Assembly: GCF_001875325.1 (NCBI RefSeq)
Contig: NZ_MDDC01000008.1
Location: 1-64,000, forward strand
Reading direction: 5' to 3'
DNA length: 64,000 nt
Source of the DNA: Neomoorella thermoacetica
GTDB taxonomy: Bacteria; Bacillota; DSM-521; Neomoorellales; Neomoorellaceae
A program made the position numbers and the translations under genes. Under the pieces are notes generated by a model. The model saw only the letters and a list, made by a program, of their open reading frames with translations. It had not been told where the DNA came from and searched no databases. Positions 18,358 to 28,463 of this stretch are shown here, one piece after another. Position 1 is the stretch's first letter. Each line of letters opens with the position of its first letter.

Positions 18358-18552
18358 TTAGAGTCTGTCGTTACGGCAGCTCGAGTCAATCTTACGGGCA
18401 ATATCCTTGAGAACCCCGTAGATGTTGGTCAGGATGATTATTATAAACCCCAGCATAAAGAAAGTTACTATTTCCTTCGTAAAAAAGGCGATTATGCCCA
18501 AAACAATGAGGACAAAGGTGTTCCAGACGGTACTGGTAAAGAATCTGTCCAA
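18358..18552 (-). CDS. Small membrane protein (64 aa), unknown
   Basis: TTG 18552 follows AAGGTGAAGAAGC. The product has two adjacent hydrophobic segments (about residues 10-25, FVLIVLGIIAFF, and 28-46, VTFFMLGFIIIILTNIYG) and a short basic C-terminal tail (KDIARKIDSSCRNDRL). It should sit in the cytoplasmic membrane as a hairpin. No family or function is recognised. It lies 72 bases downstream of the pyrF stop, in the same direction, and may be cotranscribed with the pyr operon. The coding signal is good for such a short gene because hydrophobicity is organised and the ribosome site is well placed. Confidence 0.6.
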   Translation of the reverse strand: MDRFFTSTVWNTFVLIVLGIIAFFTKEIVTFFMLGFIIIILTNIYGVLKDIARKIDSSCRNDRL

Positions 18553-18624
18553 GCTTCTTCACCTTCCCATTCAGGGTGCCGGGAGCTCAATATAATATGG
18601 TTTACGTGAAAGAAAATATTTCAG

Positions 18625-19350
18625 TTATTGGTTCACCATCTCTATTTCCGCCGCGATGGCCCTGGCAGCGGCAGCCGGGTCGGGGGCAGCGGTGATGGGC
18701 CGGCCGATGACCAGGTAGGAGGCGCCCTCCCGCAGGGCCTCGGCCGGGGTCATGACCCGGCGCTGGTCGTCCCGGTCGGACCCGGCCGGGCGCACGCCCG
18801 GGGTTACGATGACGAACTCCGGCCCGCAGGCCTCCCTGATGACCCGGATCTCCCGGGGCGAGGCCACCACGCCGTCCAGGCCGGCCTCCCGGGCCAGGAG
18901 GGCCCAGCGGGCCACCTGCTCCTCTACCTCCCGCTCGATACCTACCTCTTCCCGTAGAGCTTCCCTGTCCAGGCTGGTCAAAACAGTGACCGCGATAAGT
19001 ACCGGCGCCGGGCGGTTTAAGGCCGCGGCCTCCTCCCGGACGGCGGCGGCGGCCGCCTGCAGCATGGCCCTGCCGCCGGCGGCGTGAACGTTGAGCATGT
19101 CCACGCCCAGGCGCACCAGGGCCCGCGCCGCCCCGGCCACGGTATTGGGGATGTCGTGGAGCTTCAGGTCGGCAAATACCCGGCCGCCGCGCTCCTTGAC
19201 CATCCGGACGGCCGCCGGCCCGGCGGCGGTGAAAAACTCCAGGCCGACTTTAAACATCCCGGCGTAGGGGGAAAGCCGTTCCACCAGCTTTTCCCCGGCA
19301 GCCAGGCCGGGAACATCCAGGGCGACGATTATTTTGTCCTTGGCATGCAT
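18625..19350 (-). CDS. pyrF: Orotidine 5'-phosphate decarboxylase
   Basis: PyrF decarboxylates OMP to UMP, the last step of de novo pyrimidine synthesis. The catalytic signature FADLKLHDIPNTVAGAARA (Asp-Lys-Asp array) is near residue 60. VTPGVRPAG and YLVIGRPITAAPDP form the phosphate-binding end. The frame opens at 19386, but the ATG at 19350 (MHAKDKIIVALDVPG) follows GCAGGAGATGATC with correct spacing and gives 241 residues, a normal length. It is separated from carB by about 340 bases where pyrK and pyrD would usually stand. Confidence 0.95.
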   Translation of the reverse strand: MHAKDKIIVALDVPGLAAGEKLVERLSPYAGMFKVGLEFFTAAGPAAVRMVKERGGRVFADLKLHDIPNTVAGAARALVRLGVDMLNVHAAGGRAMLQAAAAAVREEAAALNRPAPVLIAVTVLTSLDREALREEVGIEREVEEQVARWALLAREAGLDGVVASPREIRVIREACGPEFVIVTPGVRPAGSDRDDQRRVMTPAEALREGASYLVIGRPITAAPDPAAAARAIAAEIEMVNQ

Positions 19351-19691
19351 GCGGATCATCTCCTGCAGGTACATTAGTGTTGGCAAGCAGGCCAGAAGCC
19401 CTTAAATACCGCTTTATGATCTTATAGTTCAAAAAACGGAGTGTAAGCGGAGTGAATATGGGGAGGGTCAGGTGCCGGCCCTTAAATCAGGCTTAACCCC
19501 GACCGGTAAAAACCGGAAAAGCCCTTCCCTCACGGCGCTCTTGATATGCTAAATGGCGGCGGCCCGGCCATCTCGCCTGGTGCTTGAAGGGCCGGGCGGG
19601 ATGCCGGGCCGGCCGGAGAACCGCCCGGCCGGTGCAGCCGCTGGCTGCTGCTCCTGCCGGGGTGGGGCGGAGGCGATTTGGCGCTCCCCCG
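19351..19691. other. Non-coding gap between carB and pyrF
   Basis: No convincing gene is seen in these 341 bases. A 60-codon minus-strand frame (19250-19432) mostly overlaps pyrF in another frame and has no support. The right half (19560-19650) is very G+C-rich with inverted GGCCGGGC-type motifs that could fold in RNA. In related Firmicutes pyrK and pyrD occupy this position. Confidence 0.45.
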
Positions 19692-22600
19692 TTAAGGACG
19701 GGAGAGGGGTACATACTCCTGCAGGGGTTTGAGGTTAAACCCGTCGCCGGACTTCAGGGACTGGAGGACTTTGAGCAGGGCCCGGGCCGTATCCAGGGAA
19801 GTCAGGCAGGGGATGCCCAGTTCGGCCGCGGCGCGGCGGATCTTAAAACCGTCCCGGCCGGGCATCTTGCCCCTGGTCAGGGTGTTGAGGACAAAGTGGA
19901 CCTTCCCTTCCCGGATATAGTCGATAATGTGGGGCGAACCCTCGCGGATCTTCCCCACCCTCTCTACGAAGAGCCCCGCTGCGGCCAGGGCGCCGGCGGT
20001 GCCGGCGGTAGCCACTACCTGGAAGCCCAGTTCGGCAAAACCCTTGATAATGGGTACCGCTTCCGCCTTGTCCTTATCGGCGATGGTCGCCAGCAGGGTG
20101 CCGTGATGGGGGATGGAGCAGCCGGCGGCTACCAGGCCTTTATAGAGGGCGCGTTCGAAGACGGGATCAATCCCCATTACCTCGCCGGTGGACTTCATCT
20201 CCGGTCCCAGGGAGGTGTCCACCTGCAACAGCTTGCCGAAGGAAAAGACGGGGACCTTTACGGCGGTAAAATCCGGCGGCGGCATTAAGCCGCCCCGGTA
20301 GCCCTGCTCCGGCAGGCTTTTGCCCAGCATGACGTTGGTGGCCAGGGCCACCATGGGCACGCCGGTAATCTTGGAGAGGTAGGGTACCGTGCGGCTGGAA
20401 CGGGGATTTACCTCCAGGACGTAGACCTCGCCCCGGTGGATGACAAATTGAATATTGAGGAGGCCGCGCACCCGGAGGGCCCGGGCCAGCTGCTCGGTGT
20501 AAGCGACGATCTTTTCCGTCACCCCCGGCGGCAGGCTGTGGGCCGGGTAAATAGCGATGCTGTCGCCGGAGTGGACGCCGGCCCGTTCGACGTGCTCCAT
20601 GATACCGGGGATGAGGACGGTCTCGCCGTCGCTCACGGCGTCTACCTCCACCTCGGTGCCAGGCAGGTATTTGTCCACCAGGACGGGGTGTTCCGGGGCC
20701 ACCCGGACGGCGGTGGTGGCGTACTCCAGGAGCTCGCCTTCGCTGTGGACGATCTCCATGGCCCTGCCGCCCAGGACGTAAGAAGGCCGTACCAGTACCG
20801 GGAAACCGAGCTCCTTGGCGATCTTTACCACTTCACCCACGGAGGTTGCCGTCCCGCCCCGCGGCCGGGGTATACCCAGTTCGTTCAGCAAAGCGTCGAA
20901 CTTCTCCCGGTCTTCGGCCCGGTCGATATCGACCACCGCCGTCCCCAGGACCGGAAAACCGGCGCCGGCCACCGTTTGCGCCAGGTTGATGGCCGTCTGG
21001 CCGCCGAACTGGACGATCACCCCTTCCGGCTGCTCCTTTTCCAGGACATTCAAGACATTTTCCGGTGTCAGGGGTTCAAAGTAGAGGCGGTCGGAGGTGT
21101 CGAAATCGGTGCTGACTGTCTCCGGGTTGTTGTTGATCATTATGGGGTGCACGCCGGCCCGGCGCAGGGCCCAGGCGGCATGGACCGAACAGTAGTCGAA
21201 CTCGATTCCCTGGCCGATGCGGATAGGCCCTGCCCCCAGGACGGCCACCTTGCGGCCCTCCAGGGGGTGTACCTCATCTTCCACGTCATAGCAGGAGTAA
21301 TAATAGGGCGTGACGGCCTCAAACTCGGCGGCGCAGGTATCCACCATCTTAAAGGTGGGGCGGATGCCTTCTTCCTGCCGCAGCCGGGTAATGTCCGCCG
21401 GCGGCAGGCCGGTAAAGTTGGCAATCTCGCCGTCGCTGAAGCCCATGGCTTTGGCGCGCTTTAAGGTGGCCGCGTCCAGGGCGGGACCGGCGGCGACGAG
21501 TTTCTCTTCCATGGCCACAATGGCCTCGATTTCACCCAGGAAATAGGGGTCGATGCCGGTAATTTCGTGGATGGAAGCGATGGTCCAGCCGCGGCGCAGG
21601 GCTTCGGCGACGACAAAGAGCCTCTCGTCGTCCGCCTCAGCCATCTTGCGGCGCAGGGCGCTGTCGCTGAAACGCTGGAAGGCCGCCACCCGCAGGCCGT
21701 CAAGCTTCAACTCCAGGGAGCGGACGGCCTTTAACAGGGCGCCGCTGAAGGTGCGGTCGATGGCCATGACCTCCCCGGTGGCCTTCATCTGGGTGCCGAG
21801 GATACGCTCGGCCAGGGAGAATTTATCGAAGGGGAAACGCGGGATCTTGACGACGACGTAGTCCAGGGCCGGTTCAAAGCAAGCCTTTGTTTCCCGGGTG
21901 ACGGCGTTGGGGATCTCGTCCAGGGTCAACCCTAACGCGATCTTGGTGGCCACCCTGGCGATGGGATAACCGGTGGCCTTGGAGGCCAGGGCGCTGGAAC
22001 GGCTGACCCTGGGGTTGACCTCGATAACGTAATAGCGCATGCTCCCGGGGTCCAGGGCGAACTGGACGTTGCAACCCCCTTCGATACCCAGGGCGCGGAT
22101 GATTTTCAGGGCCGAGCGCCGCAACAGGTGATACTCCCGGTCGGAAAGGGTCTGGGAAGGGGCGACGACGATGCTGTCGCCGGTATGAATGCCCACCGGG
22201 TCGATATTCTCCATATTGCAGACGGTAATGCAGTTATCGTTACTGTCGCGGATGACCTCGTACTCGATCTCCTTCCAGCCGGCAACGGAGCGCTCCACCA
22301 GGACCTGCTGGATCAGGCTCAACTTCAGCCCTTTCAGGGCAATGGAACGGAGCTCGGCCTCGTTATGGGCCACGCCGCCCCCGGTGCCGCCCAGGGTATA
22401 GGCCGGCCTCACGATGACCGGATAGCCGATTTCCCGGGCGAACTCCAGGGCCTCCTCCACCCGGTTGACAATCCGGCTCTCAGGTACCGGTTCGTCGATG
22501 GCCAGCATCATCTCCTTAAACTGCTCCCGGTCCTCGGCCCGCTGGATGGCCGTCAGGGGTGTTCCCAGGAGTTCGACTCCCGTTTCTTCTAGAACCCCGG

Positions 22601-22913
22601 CTTCGGCCAGTTCCATGGCCAGGTTCAGCCCCATTTGACCGCCAAGGGTGGGTATCAGGCCGTCGGGCCGCTCCTGGCGGACAATCTTCGCTACAAAATC
22701 CAGGGTCAGGGGTTCCAAGTAAACGCGGTCGGCCATATCCCTGTCGGTCATGATGGTCGCCGGGTTGGAATTGACCAGGACGACCTCCATTCCTTCTTCC
22801 TTTAAAGCCCGGCAGGCCTGGGTACCGGCATAATCAAATTCCGCCGCCTGACCGATGATGATGGGGCCGGAACCGATGACCATTATCTTTTTTAACCCCG
22901 GTTTTATAGGCAC
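19692..22913 (-). CDS. carB: Carbamoyl phosphate synthase large subunit
   Basis: CarB makes carbamoyl phosphate from bicarbonate, ammonia (channelled from CarA) and two ATP. The 1073-residue protein has two homologous ATP-grasp halves beginning [17 protein letters not shown] (near residue 14) and [16 protein letters not shown] (near 560). Each has VLVxPSYVLGG-type lysine/nucleotide segments and EVNPRxSR metal-binding motifs. The C-terminal ~140 residues form the MGS-like allosteric domain. The start is GTG 22913 after GGGGAGAAAG. It follows carA by 67 bases in the pyr operon and is expected to serve both pyrimidine and arginine synthesis if no second copy exists. Confidence 0.97.
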   Translation of the reverse strand: MPIKPGLKKIMVIGSGPIIIGQAAEFDYAGTQACRALKEEGMEVVLVNSNPATIMTDRDMADRVYLEPLTLDFVAKIVRQERPDGLIPTLGGQMGLNLAMELAEAGVLEETGVELLGTPLTAIQRAEDREQFKEMMLAIDEPVPESRIVNRVEEALEFAREIGYPVIVRPAYTLGGTGGGVAHNEAELRSIALKGLKLSLIQQVLVERSVAGWKEIEYEVIRDSNDNCITVCNMENIDPVGIHTGDSIVVAPSQTLSDREYHLLRRSALKIIRALGIEGGCNVQFALDPGSMRYYVIEVNPRVSRSSALASKATGYPIARVATKIALGLTLDEIPNAVTRETKACFEPALDYVVVKIPRFPFDKFSLAERILGTQMKATGEVMAIDRTFSGALLKAVRSLELKLDGLRVAAFQRFSDSALRRKMAEADDERLFVVAEALRRGWTIASIHEITGIDPYFLGEIEAIVAMEEKLVAAGPALDAATLKRAKAMGFSDGEIANFTGLPPADITRLRQEEGIRPTFKMVDTCAAEFEAVTPYYYSCYDVEDEVHPLEGRKVAVLGAGPIRIGQGIEFDYCSVHAAWALRRAGVHPIMINNNPETVSTDFDTSDRLYFEPLTPENVLNVLEKEQPEGVIVQFGGQTAINLAQTVAGAGFPVLGTAVVDIDRAEDREKFDALLNELGIPRPRGGTATSVGEVVKIAKELGFPVLVRPSYVLGGRAMEIVHSEGELLEYATTAVRVAPEHPVLVDKYLPGTEVEVDAVSDGETVLIPGIMEHVERAGVHSGDSIAIYPAHSLPPGVTEKIVAYTEQLARALRVRGLLNIQFVIHRGEVYVLEVNPRSSRTVPYLSKITGVPMVALATNVMLGKSLPEQGYRGGLMPPPDFTAVKVPVFSFGKLLQVDTSLGPEMKSTGEVMGIDPVFERALYKGLVAAGCSIPHHGTLLATIADKDKAEAVPIIKGFAELGFQVVATAGTAGALAAAGLFVERVGKIREGSPHIIDYIREGKVHFVLNTLTRGKMPGRDGFKIRRAAAELGIPCLTSLDTARALLKVLQSLKSGDGFNLKPLQEYVPLSRP

Positions 22914-22980
22914 TTTCTTTCTCCCCTTTCAGTTCCCGGTAGCGTTAAGCACCGGCTACTGCGAACAGGTGTCGTTATAG

Positions 22981-24066
22981 TTATTGCCCCCGGTGTTCGT
23001 CTACCAGCCTGATAAATTCGTGGAAGAGGTACTCGGAATCCGTCGGTCCCGGCGAGGATTCGGGGTGATACTGCACGGAGAAGGCGGGCAACTCCCGATG
23101 GCGCAGGCCTTCCACCGTGCCGTCGTTGAGGTTGATATGGGAGACGACCGCCCCTGTCGGCAGGGAGTCAGCCCGGACGGCGTAACCATGGTTCTGGGAG
23201 GTAATATAGACCCGGCCGGTGCTTAAATCCTTAACCGGGTGGTTGCCGCCGCGGTGGCCGAAGGGGAGTTTGTAGGTATCGCCTCCCAGGGCCAGAGCCA
23301 GGAGCTGGTGGCCCAGGCAAATGCCCATCAGGGGTACCCGGCCCAGTAGTTCCCGGACGGTGGCTACACCGTAGGGAACGTCCTTGGGGTCGCCCGGGCC
23401 GTTGGAAACGACCACCCCTTCGGGGTTGAGGGCCAGAATAGCGGCTGCTGTGCTTCGGGCCGGCATGACGGTAACGGTGCATCCCTCCCGGCGCAGCCAG
23501 CGGATGATATTCTCCTTGACGCCGAAGTTATAGAGAACTACCCGGCGCGGCCCTCCCTCGACGGTATACGGTTCGGCATTGGTAACCGCCGGTACCAGTT
23601 TGGCGCCGCTCAGGGCCGGCCGGGTAGCGGCCAGGGCCTTGATTTCCTCCAGATCCACCTCGCCCGTGGCCAGGATGCCCCGCATGGTGCCCCGTCGGCG
23701 CAGGTGCCTGGTGAGGGCGCGGGTATCCACCCCTTGCAGGGCCGGGATGCGGTTTTCCCGGAGGTAATGATCAAGGCTACCCGTTGACCGCCAGTTGCTG
23801 GGCCGCGGGCAGGCTTCATGGACGACGAAGCCGGCTACCCGGGGGCCATCCGACTCGAGATCCTCATCGTTAATGCCGTAGTTGCCGATCAAGGGGTAGG
23901 TCAGGGCTACAATCTGGCCGCAATAGGAGGGGTCGGTCAGGATCTCTTGATAACCGGTCATGCTGGTATTGAAAACGACCTCCCCGTGAGAGCGGCCGGG
24001 GTAGCCAAAGGCCTCGCCGCTATATACCGTTCCGTCCTCCAGCACCAAAAACCCGCGCACTGGCAC
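22981..24066 (-). CDS. carA: Carbamoyl phosphate synthase small (glutaminase) subunit
   Basis: CarA hydrolyses glutamine and passes ammonia to CarB. The N-terminal CPSase_sm_chain domain (LVLEDGTVYSGEAFGYPG) is followed by a class I glutamine amidotransferase. It has the nucleophile Cys in MGICLGHQLLALA near residue 240 and the His-Glu pair in QYHPESSPGP near 330. The start is GTG 24066 behind AAAGGGAGTGA. It is 361 residues long, normal for the family. It sits between pyrC and carB in the pyrimidine operon controlled by PyrR attenuation. Confidence 0.97.
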   Translation of the reverse strand: MPVRGFLVLEDGTVYSGEAFGYPGRSHGEVVFNTSMTGYQEILTDPSYCGQIVALTYPLIGNYGINDEDLESDGPRVAGFVVHEACPRPSNWRSTGSLDHYLRENRIPALQGVDTRALTRHLRRRGTMRGILATGEVDLEEIKALAATRPALSGAKLVPAVTNAEPYTVEGGPRRVVLYNFGVKENIIRWLRREGCTVTVMPARSTAAAILALNPEGVVVSNGPGDPKDVPYGVATVRELLGRVPLMGICLGHQLLALALGGDTYKLPFGHRGGNHPVKDLSTGRVYITSQNHGYAVRADSLPTGAVVSHINLNDGTVEGLRHRELPAFSVQYHPESSPGPTDSEYLFHEFIRLVDEHRGQ

Positions 24067-24121
24067 TCACTCCCTTTTTAACCCGATTTTTTTTACGAGC
24101 CTTGCAGCTAAAATCTCGTGT

Positions 24122-25417
24122 TCATTCCTCAATGATCTTCCCATTCTCCATCACTACCCGGCCGCCTACAATGGTCAATACCGGCCAGCCTTTGAGCTTC
24201 CGGCCCTGCAGGGGCGAGTTGTGGCCACGGGAATAGAACTCGTTGACATCGACTTCCTTCTCCATGTCGGGGTCGATTATGGTCACGTCGGCCACCCCGC
24301 CCGGGACCAGGCTGCCGCCGGGTATGTTGAGAATCCGGGCCGGGTTTGCCGTCCAGGACTTGATGGCCTGTTGCCAGGTTAATTTGCCGGGTAGGATCAG
24401 CTCCGTCACCACCAGGGGCACGGCTGTTTCCAGGCCGACCATGCCGAAGGGTGCGTAATCGTATTCCACGTCCTTATCCTCGTCGGCGTGGGGGGCGTGA
24501 TCGGAGGCAATGACGTCGATGTCGCCGGCCGCCAGGGCCGCCACCACTGCCGCCACATCGCCGGCCGGTCGCAGGGGCGGGTTAACTTTAGTGCTGGTAT
24601 CGTAACTCTGGACCAGCATGTCCGTCAGGCAGAGGTGGTGGGGCGTGGCTTCGGCCGTTACCCTGACCCCCCGGGCCCGGGCCTCCTTAAGGAGGCGGAC
24701 GGACCCGGCCGTGCTGACATGGGCCAGGTGCAGCCTTCCCCCGGTCAATTCCGCCAGGATGAGGTCCCGGGCCACCATGACCTCCTCGGCTGCCGCCGGG
24801 ATGCCCCTGAGGCCCAGGATGGTGGCCACCAGGCCTTCATGCATCAGGCCGTCGTTGGCCAGGGCTTCGTCTTCGCAGTGGCTGATTACCGGCAGGTTGA
24901 ACATTTTGGCGTACTCCAGGGCATGGCGCATGACCAGGGCGTTCATGACCGGGCGGCCGTCGTCGGAGATGGCCACCGCCCCGGCTGCCGCCAGGTCGCC
25001 GATCTCGGCGATTTCTTTACCTTCCAGGCCTTTGGAAAGGGCGCCCACCGGGTAAACCCGGACTACCCCCTCCTGCCGGGCCTTTTCTTTGATAAAGTAG
25101 ATAACGCTGGCGCTGTCGGCCACCGGCTTGGTATTGGCCATGCAGGCCACGGCCGTAAAGCCGCCGGCAGCCGCCGCCCGGGTGCCGCTGGCGATGGTCT
25201 CCTTCTGCTCGTAGCCCGGTTCGCGCAGGTGGACATGCATATCAATAAGGCCGGGGGTGACAATCATGCCTCCCGCGTCGATGACCCGCGCTCCGGCCGG
25301 GGCCTCGAGATTGGCTGCCAAGGTAGTTATTTTCTCGCCTTCGATGAGTATGTCCTGCCGTCCATCCAGGTTCCGGGCCGGGTCAATGACCCGCCCGCCT
25401 TTTATTAAAATCGCCAT
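24122..25417 (-). CDS. pyrC: Dihydroorotase
   Basis: PyrC cyclises carbamoyl-aspartate to dihydroorotate. It is a type I, amidohydrolase-fold enzyme of 431 residues. Visible are the metal-binding HVHLREPG with DMHVH (near residue 60), the ISHCEDEAL His segment (near 178), the VTAEATPHHLCL loop and the catalytic ASDHAPHADEDK (near 305). ATG 25417 overlaps the pyrB TGA by one base (TGATG), showing translational coupling. It has the length and motifs of active dihydroorotases rather than of the inactive PyrC' partners found next to some PyrB proteins. Confidence 0.96.
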   Translation of the reverse strand: MAILIKGGRVIDPARNLDGRQDILIEGEKITTLAANLEAPAGARVIDAGGMIVTPGLIDMHVHLREPGYEQKETIASGTRAAAAGGFTAVACMANTKPVADSASVIYFIKEKARQEGVVRVYPVGALSKGLEGKEIAEIGDLAAAGAVAISDDGRPVMNALVMRHALEYAKMFNLPVISHCEDEALANDGLMHEGLVATILGLRGIPAAAEEVMVARDLILAELTGGRLHLAHVSTAGSVRLLKEARARGVRVTAEATPHHLCLTDMLVQSYDTSTKVNPPLRPAGDVAAVVAALAAGDIDVIASDHAPHADEDKDVEYDYAPFGMVGLETAVPLVVTELILPGKLTWQQAIKSWTANPARILNIPGGSLVPGGVADVTIIDPDMEKEVDVNEFYSRGHNSPLQGRKLKGWPVLTIVGGRVVMENGKIIEE

Positions 25418-26346
25418 CAGTTGGCACCTCCAATCAACAGGTAAAGCAGGGCCATGCGCACGGCCACCCCGTTGGTGACCTGCTCAGTAATAGCCGCCTG
25501 CAGGCCGTCGGCCACCGCCGGGGCGATCTCAATGCCCCGGTTCATGGGACCGGGATGCAGGACCAGGGCGCCGGGCCGGGCCAGTTTCAGGCGCTCGGGG
25601 GTAAGTTCATAGAGACGGGCGTACTCCCGCAGGGACGGGAAGAGGCCCTTCTTCTGCCGTTCCCTCTGGATGCGCAGGACGTTGATCACGTCCACACCTT
25701 TCAGGGCTTCCTCGGCGTTGTAGTAGACCTTGACGCCCAGGTTTTCAATTTCCGGAGGTATAAGGGTGGCCGGGCCGACAACCCTTACCTCCGCCCCCAT
25801 TTTCGTCAGGCCCCAGATATTGGAGCGAGCCACCCGGCTGTGGAGGATGTCCCCCAGGATAGCTACCTTGAGCCCCTTAAACCCCCCCAGCTTTTCCTTG
25901 ATAGTAAACATGTCCAGGAGGGCCTGGGTGGGGTGCTCATGCATGCCGTCGCCGCCGTTTAAGACCGAGGCCTCGATGGTCCGGGCGAGTAAAGCCGGGC
26001 TGCCGGCGGCGCTGTGGCGGATGATGACGGCATCGGTACCCATGGCCGCCAGGGTGCGAGCGGTATCCCGCAGGGATTCCCCCTTCTGGACACTGCTGGT
26101 AGCCGTGGCGATGCTCATAGTGTCGGCGCCCATATACTTGGCGGCCAGTTCGAAGGATGTTCGCGTCCGGGTACTAGGCTCGTAGAACATGGTAACTACC
26201 AGCTTACCCCGCAGGGTGGGAACCTTTTTAATATCGCGGCCCAGAATCTCCTTCATGGGGGCTGCCGTCTCCAGGATGAGTTCAATTTCTTCTGCCGAGA
26301 GGTCCTTTAATCCCAGCAGGTCTTTACGCTGCAGGCGCAAGTGCAA
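25417..26346 (-). CDS. pyrB: Aspartate carbamoyltransferase catalytic subunit
   Basis: PyrB joins carbamoyl phosphate and aspartate to carbamoyl-aspartate, the committed step. The carbamoyl phosphate site [20 protein letters not shown] is near residue 52, and [19 protein letters not shown] near residue 135; both are intact. No regulatory-chain gene (pyrI) is present, as in Firmicutes. The longest frame uses TTG 26346, but a second TTG at 26340 is better spaced from the CGGAGGGA ribosome site. The gene is directly preceded by a PyrR-dependent attenuator, so translation begins only after antitermination. Confidence 0.96.
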   Translation of the reverse strand: MHLRLQRKDLLGLKDLSAEEIELILETAAPMKEILGRDIKKVPTLRGKLVVTMFYEPSTRTRTSFELAAKYMGADTMSIATATSSVQKGESLRDTARTLAAMGTDAVIIRHSAAGSPALLARTIEASVLNGGDGMHEHPTQALLDMFTIKEKLGGFKGLKVAILGDILHSRVARSNIWGLTKMGAEVRVVGPATLIPPEIENLGVKVYYNAEEALKGVDVINVLRIQRERQKKGLFPSLREYARLYELTPERLKLARPGALVLHPGPMNRGIEIAPAVADGLQAAITEQVTNGVAVRMALLYLLIGGAN

Positions 26347-26364
26347 TCCCTCCGTTTCCAGGCA

Positions 26365-26441
26365 TAAAAAAACTCCTTATTGCTCTGCCGGCTAATAAGG
26401 AGAACGTTGCCGCCCCCATCCTTATTAGCCTCGCCGGACTA
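26365..26441 (-). promoter_or_regulatory. PyrR-controlled attenuator upstream of pyrB
   Basis: Reading the minus strand, the PyrR-binding loop TAGTCCGGCGAGGCTA (26441-26426) comes first. The terminator stem CTCCTTATT/AATAAGGAG (26402-26373) with a seven-base T run follows. GGCTAATAAGGA and TCCTTATTAGCC can instead form a perfect 12-base-pair antiterminator. PyrR with UMP stabilises the binding loop, blocks the antiterminator and ends transcription before pyrB. Confidence 0.93.
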
Positions 26442-26444
26442 ATT

Positions 26445-27032
<588 letters not shown>

Positions 27033-27034
27033 CT

Positions 27035-27117
27035 AAAAAACCTGCGCTGTTGCTGGCGCAGGCTTAGCGTACCACGAGTTTCGCTTCCTTACTCCCTTGC
27101 TAGCCTCGCCGGACTAA
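27035..27117 (-). promoter_or_regulatory. PyrR-controlled attenuator upstream of pyrR
   Basis: The PyrR-binding loop GTTAGTCCGGCGAGGCTA (27118-27101) precedes a terminator hairpin CCTGCGCC...AGCGCAGG (27062-27041) with a six-base T run. The same AGTCCGGCGAGGCT core occurs before pyrB, so the operon is checked twice by the same regulator. Confidence 0.92.
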
Positions 27118-27140
27118 CTTAAAAGGACCCTCAAGGCGGT

Positions 27141-27169
27141 AGTTTAGACCATAGTTTGTCCCCTGTCAA
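27141..27169 (-). promoter_or_regulatory. Sigma-A promoter of the pyr operon
   Basis: On the minus strand a perfect TTGACA (27169-27164), a 17-base spacer and TAAACT (27146-27141) give a start near 27134, just ahead of the PyrR loop. The -35 box contains the TGA stop codon of the upstream DUF1786 gene, so the promoter partly overlaps that gene's 3' end. Confidence 0.88.
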
Positions 27170-28215
27170 GGGTTAATTTTCACCCCGGCTACGGCTGCTA
27201 TCAGGCCGAAGCAGCCGCTGAGCATCATGTCGCCGTAGGGGGCGGCCCAGTAGTAATCCTGGTGAATGGTCAGCCGGCGTTGCGGTCCCGTCACGGCCAC
27301 AAAGCGGAAACCATCTCCCGGACGATAGGATGGATCAATATAGCAGCCGTGGCCGCCGTCGTTAAAGATCTCTTCGTTGGTAAGCTGCCCGGCCCGTAGC
27401 TTCTCGATAAAGGCGGCCAGTTTGTGGCCACTCAGGCAGCTGGTATGATGCTCGAATAGTCCCAGCACCCGGTGTCCCTGCAGCAGGACGCCGATGGTGT
27501 GCTGGTTGCCGCAGTTGATGATAACCAGGCCTTCCTCCCGGCGAGCAGCCACATTGGCATCTTCCAGGGCGCCCCACAGGGCAGCGGCCCCGGTGTCCAT
27601 GAGCCAGGCCCCCGGGGCCTGCTCCCTGACGGCCAGCATCCGGGTGAGGTAGGAGGGCGGTTCCCGGTAGAGGAGGTCTTCCAGGCGGCCGCCGCCGGCC
27701 ACGAAGCGCTGCCAGTGCTGGAAACGAAAAACGCGGTCGCTCGTACCCGGCGGCGCCTCGCCGTGGTCGAGGACGGCGATGGCCACCTCTGCCGGCAGTT
27801 TCACACCGTAGGGCGCCAGGCTGCGGGCCAGGGTGGCCAGGTCCACATCGCCCGTCTTGATGGTGACAGCGCCTGCCGGGGTCCGGTCAGTTATGACTAT
27901 ACCGAGCTGGCGCACCCGGTCCAGGTCGTCGTAGACCGTCCGCGCCGCCTCCGGGGTAGCGTAAACCCGGCAGCCGGCGGCCAGGTGGCGGCGCAGGGCG
28001 CCCACCAGGGCGCCGCCGCCCATGAGATACCCGCTGAGGAATACGTCCTGCCGGGCGGCCGTGGCCGCCTCCACCTGCCGGCCGCAGATGACCGTGGGTG
28101 AGGGCAAAATAAGCTGGACGCAGTTCTCCAGGGGCTGATCCGGCCGGTAGAGGAGGATATCCTGGGTACCGCCGCCGATATCGATGGCCAGGAGGGGACG
28201 GTTAAGCATCGGCAA
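27166..28215 (-). CDS. DUF1786 family protein (actin-like ATPase fold)
   Basis: The 349-residue product begins with an ASKHA-type phosphate-binding loop (LLAIDIGGGTQDILLY), and GLVIINCGNQHTIGVLL near residue 235 resembles the second one. This fits the DUF1786 family, sometimes labelled pyruvate formate-lyase-activating protein without biochemical proof. GHGCYIDPSYRPGDG and YWAAPYGDMMLSGCFG are further conserved-looking blocks. The start could be TTG 28215 (AAGGAG six bases upstream) or ATG 28209. It begins three bases after the tatA stop and so is probably cotranscribed. No role can be assigned with confidence. Confidence 0.7.
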   Translation of the reverse strand: MPMLNRPLLAIDIGGGTQDILLYRPDQPLENCVQLILPSPTVICGRQVEAATAARQDVFLSGYLMGGGALVGALRRHLAAGCRVYATPEAARTVYDDLDRVRQLGIVITDRTPAGAVTIKTGDVDLATLARSLAPYGVKLPAEVAIAVLDHGEAPPGTSDRVFRFQHWQRFVAGGGRLEDLLYREPPSYLTRMLAVREQAPGAWLMDTGAAALWGALEDANVAARREEGLVIINCGNQHTIGVLLQGHRVLGLFEHHTSCLSGHKLAAFIEKLRAGQLTNEEIFNDGGHGCYIDPSYRPGDGFRFVAVTGPQRRLTIHQDYYWAAPYGDMMLSGCFGLIAAVAGVKINP

Positions 28216-28218
28216 ACA

Positions 28219-28389
28219 TTACTCCTTTTTATTTTTTTCGCTGTCATCGAGGCCATTTTTGAATTCTTTGACCGCCCGGCCCAGGCCACGGCCGATTTCC
28301 GGCAGCCTTTTGGGGCCAAAGATTACCAGGGCGGCACCGATGATCAACACCCAGGCATAGGGACTGAAGAGCGTAGCGAAGGTTATAAT
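28219..28389 (-). CDS. tatA: TatA-family twin-arginine translocase subunit, ATT start
   Basis: The minus strand encodes a short membrane helix ([19 protein letters not shown]) followed by the TatA hallmark [20 protein letters not shown] and a charged tail, 56 residues in all. TatA subunits form the pore of the Sec-independent pathway exporting folded proteins. No ATG, GTG or TTG is available in frame before the helix. The ribosome site CAGGGGGCAACAACC precedes ATT 28389, followed by ATA, so an uncommon ATT start is inferred. No tatC is next to it. Genes with such starts are easily missed by automatic annotation. Confidence 0.8.
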   Translation of the reverse strand: MITFATLFSPYAWVLIIGAALVIFGPKRLPEIGRGLGRAVKEFKNGLDDSEKNKKE

Positions 28390-28463
28390 GGTTGTTGCCC
28401 CCTGTTCAAATTACTTTCAAAACCAGAACCAGGATAGCACATCCATCTGCTATGGACAACCTG

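Noticed and set aside
19250-19432. 60-codon minus-strand frame between carB and pyrF
   Set aside because: Most of it overlaps pyrF in a different frame, and composition and lack of a family match give no support.
20436-21464. 342-codon plus-strand frame opposite carB
   Set aside because: Same cause as the metK shadow; composition is unlike a real protein and carB is unambiguous on the other strand.
24488-25408. 306-codon plus-strand frame opposite pyrC
   Set aside because: Shadow frame with no ribosome site and no recognisable motif, fully inside pyrC.
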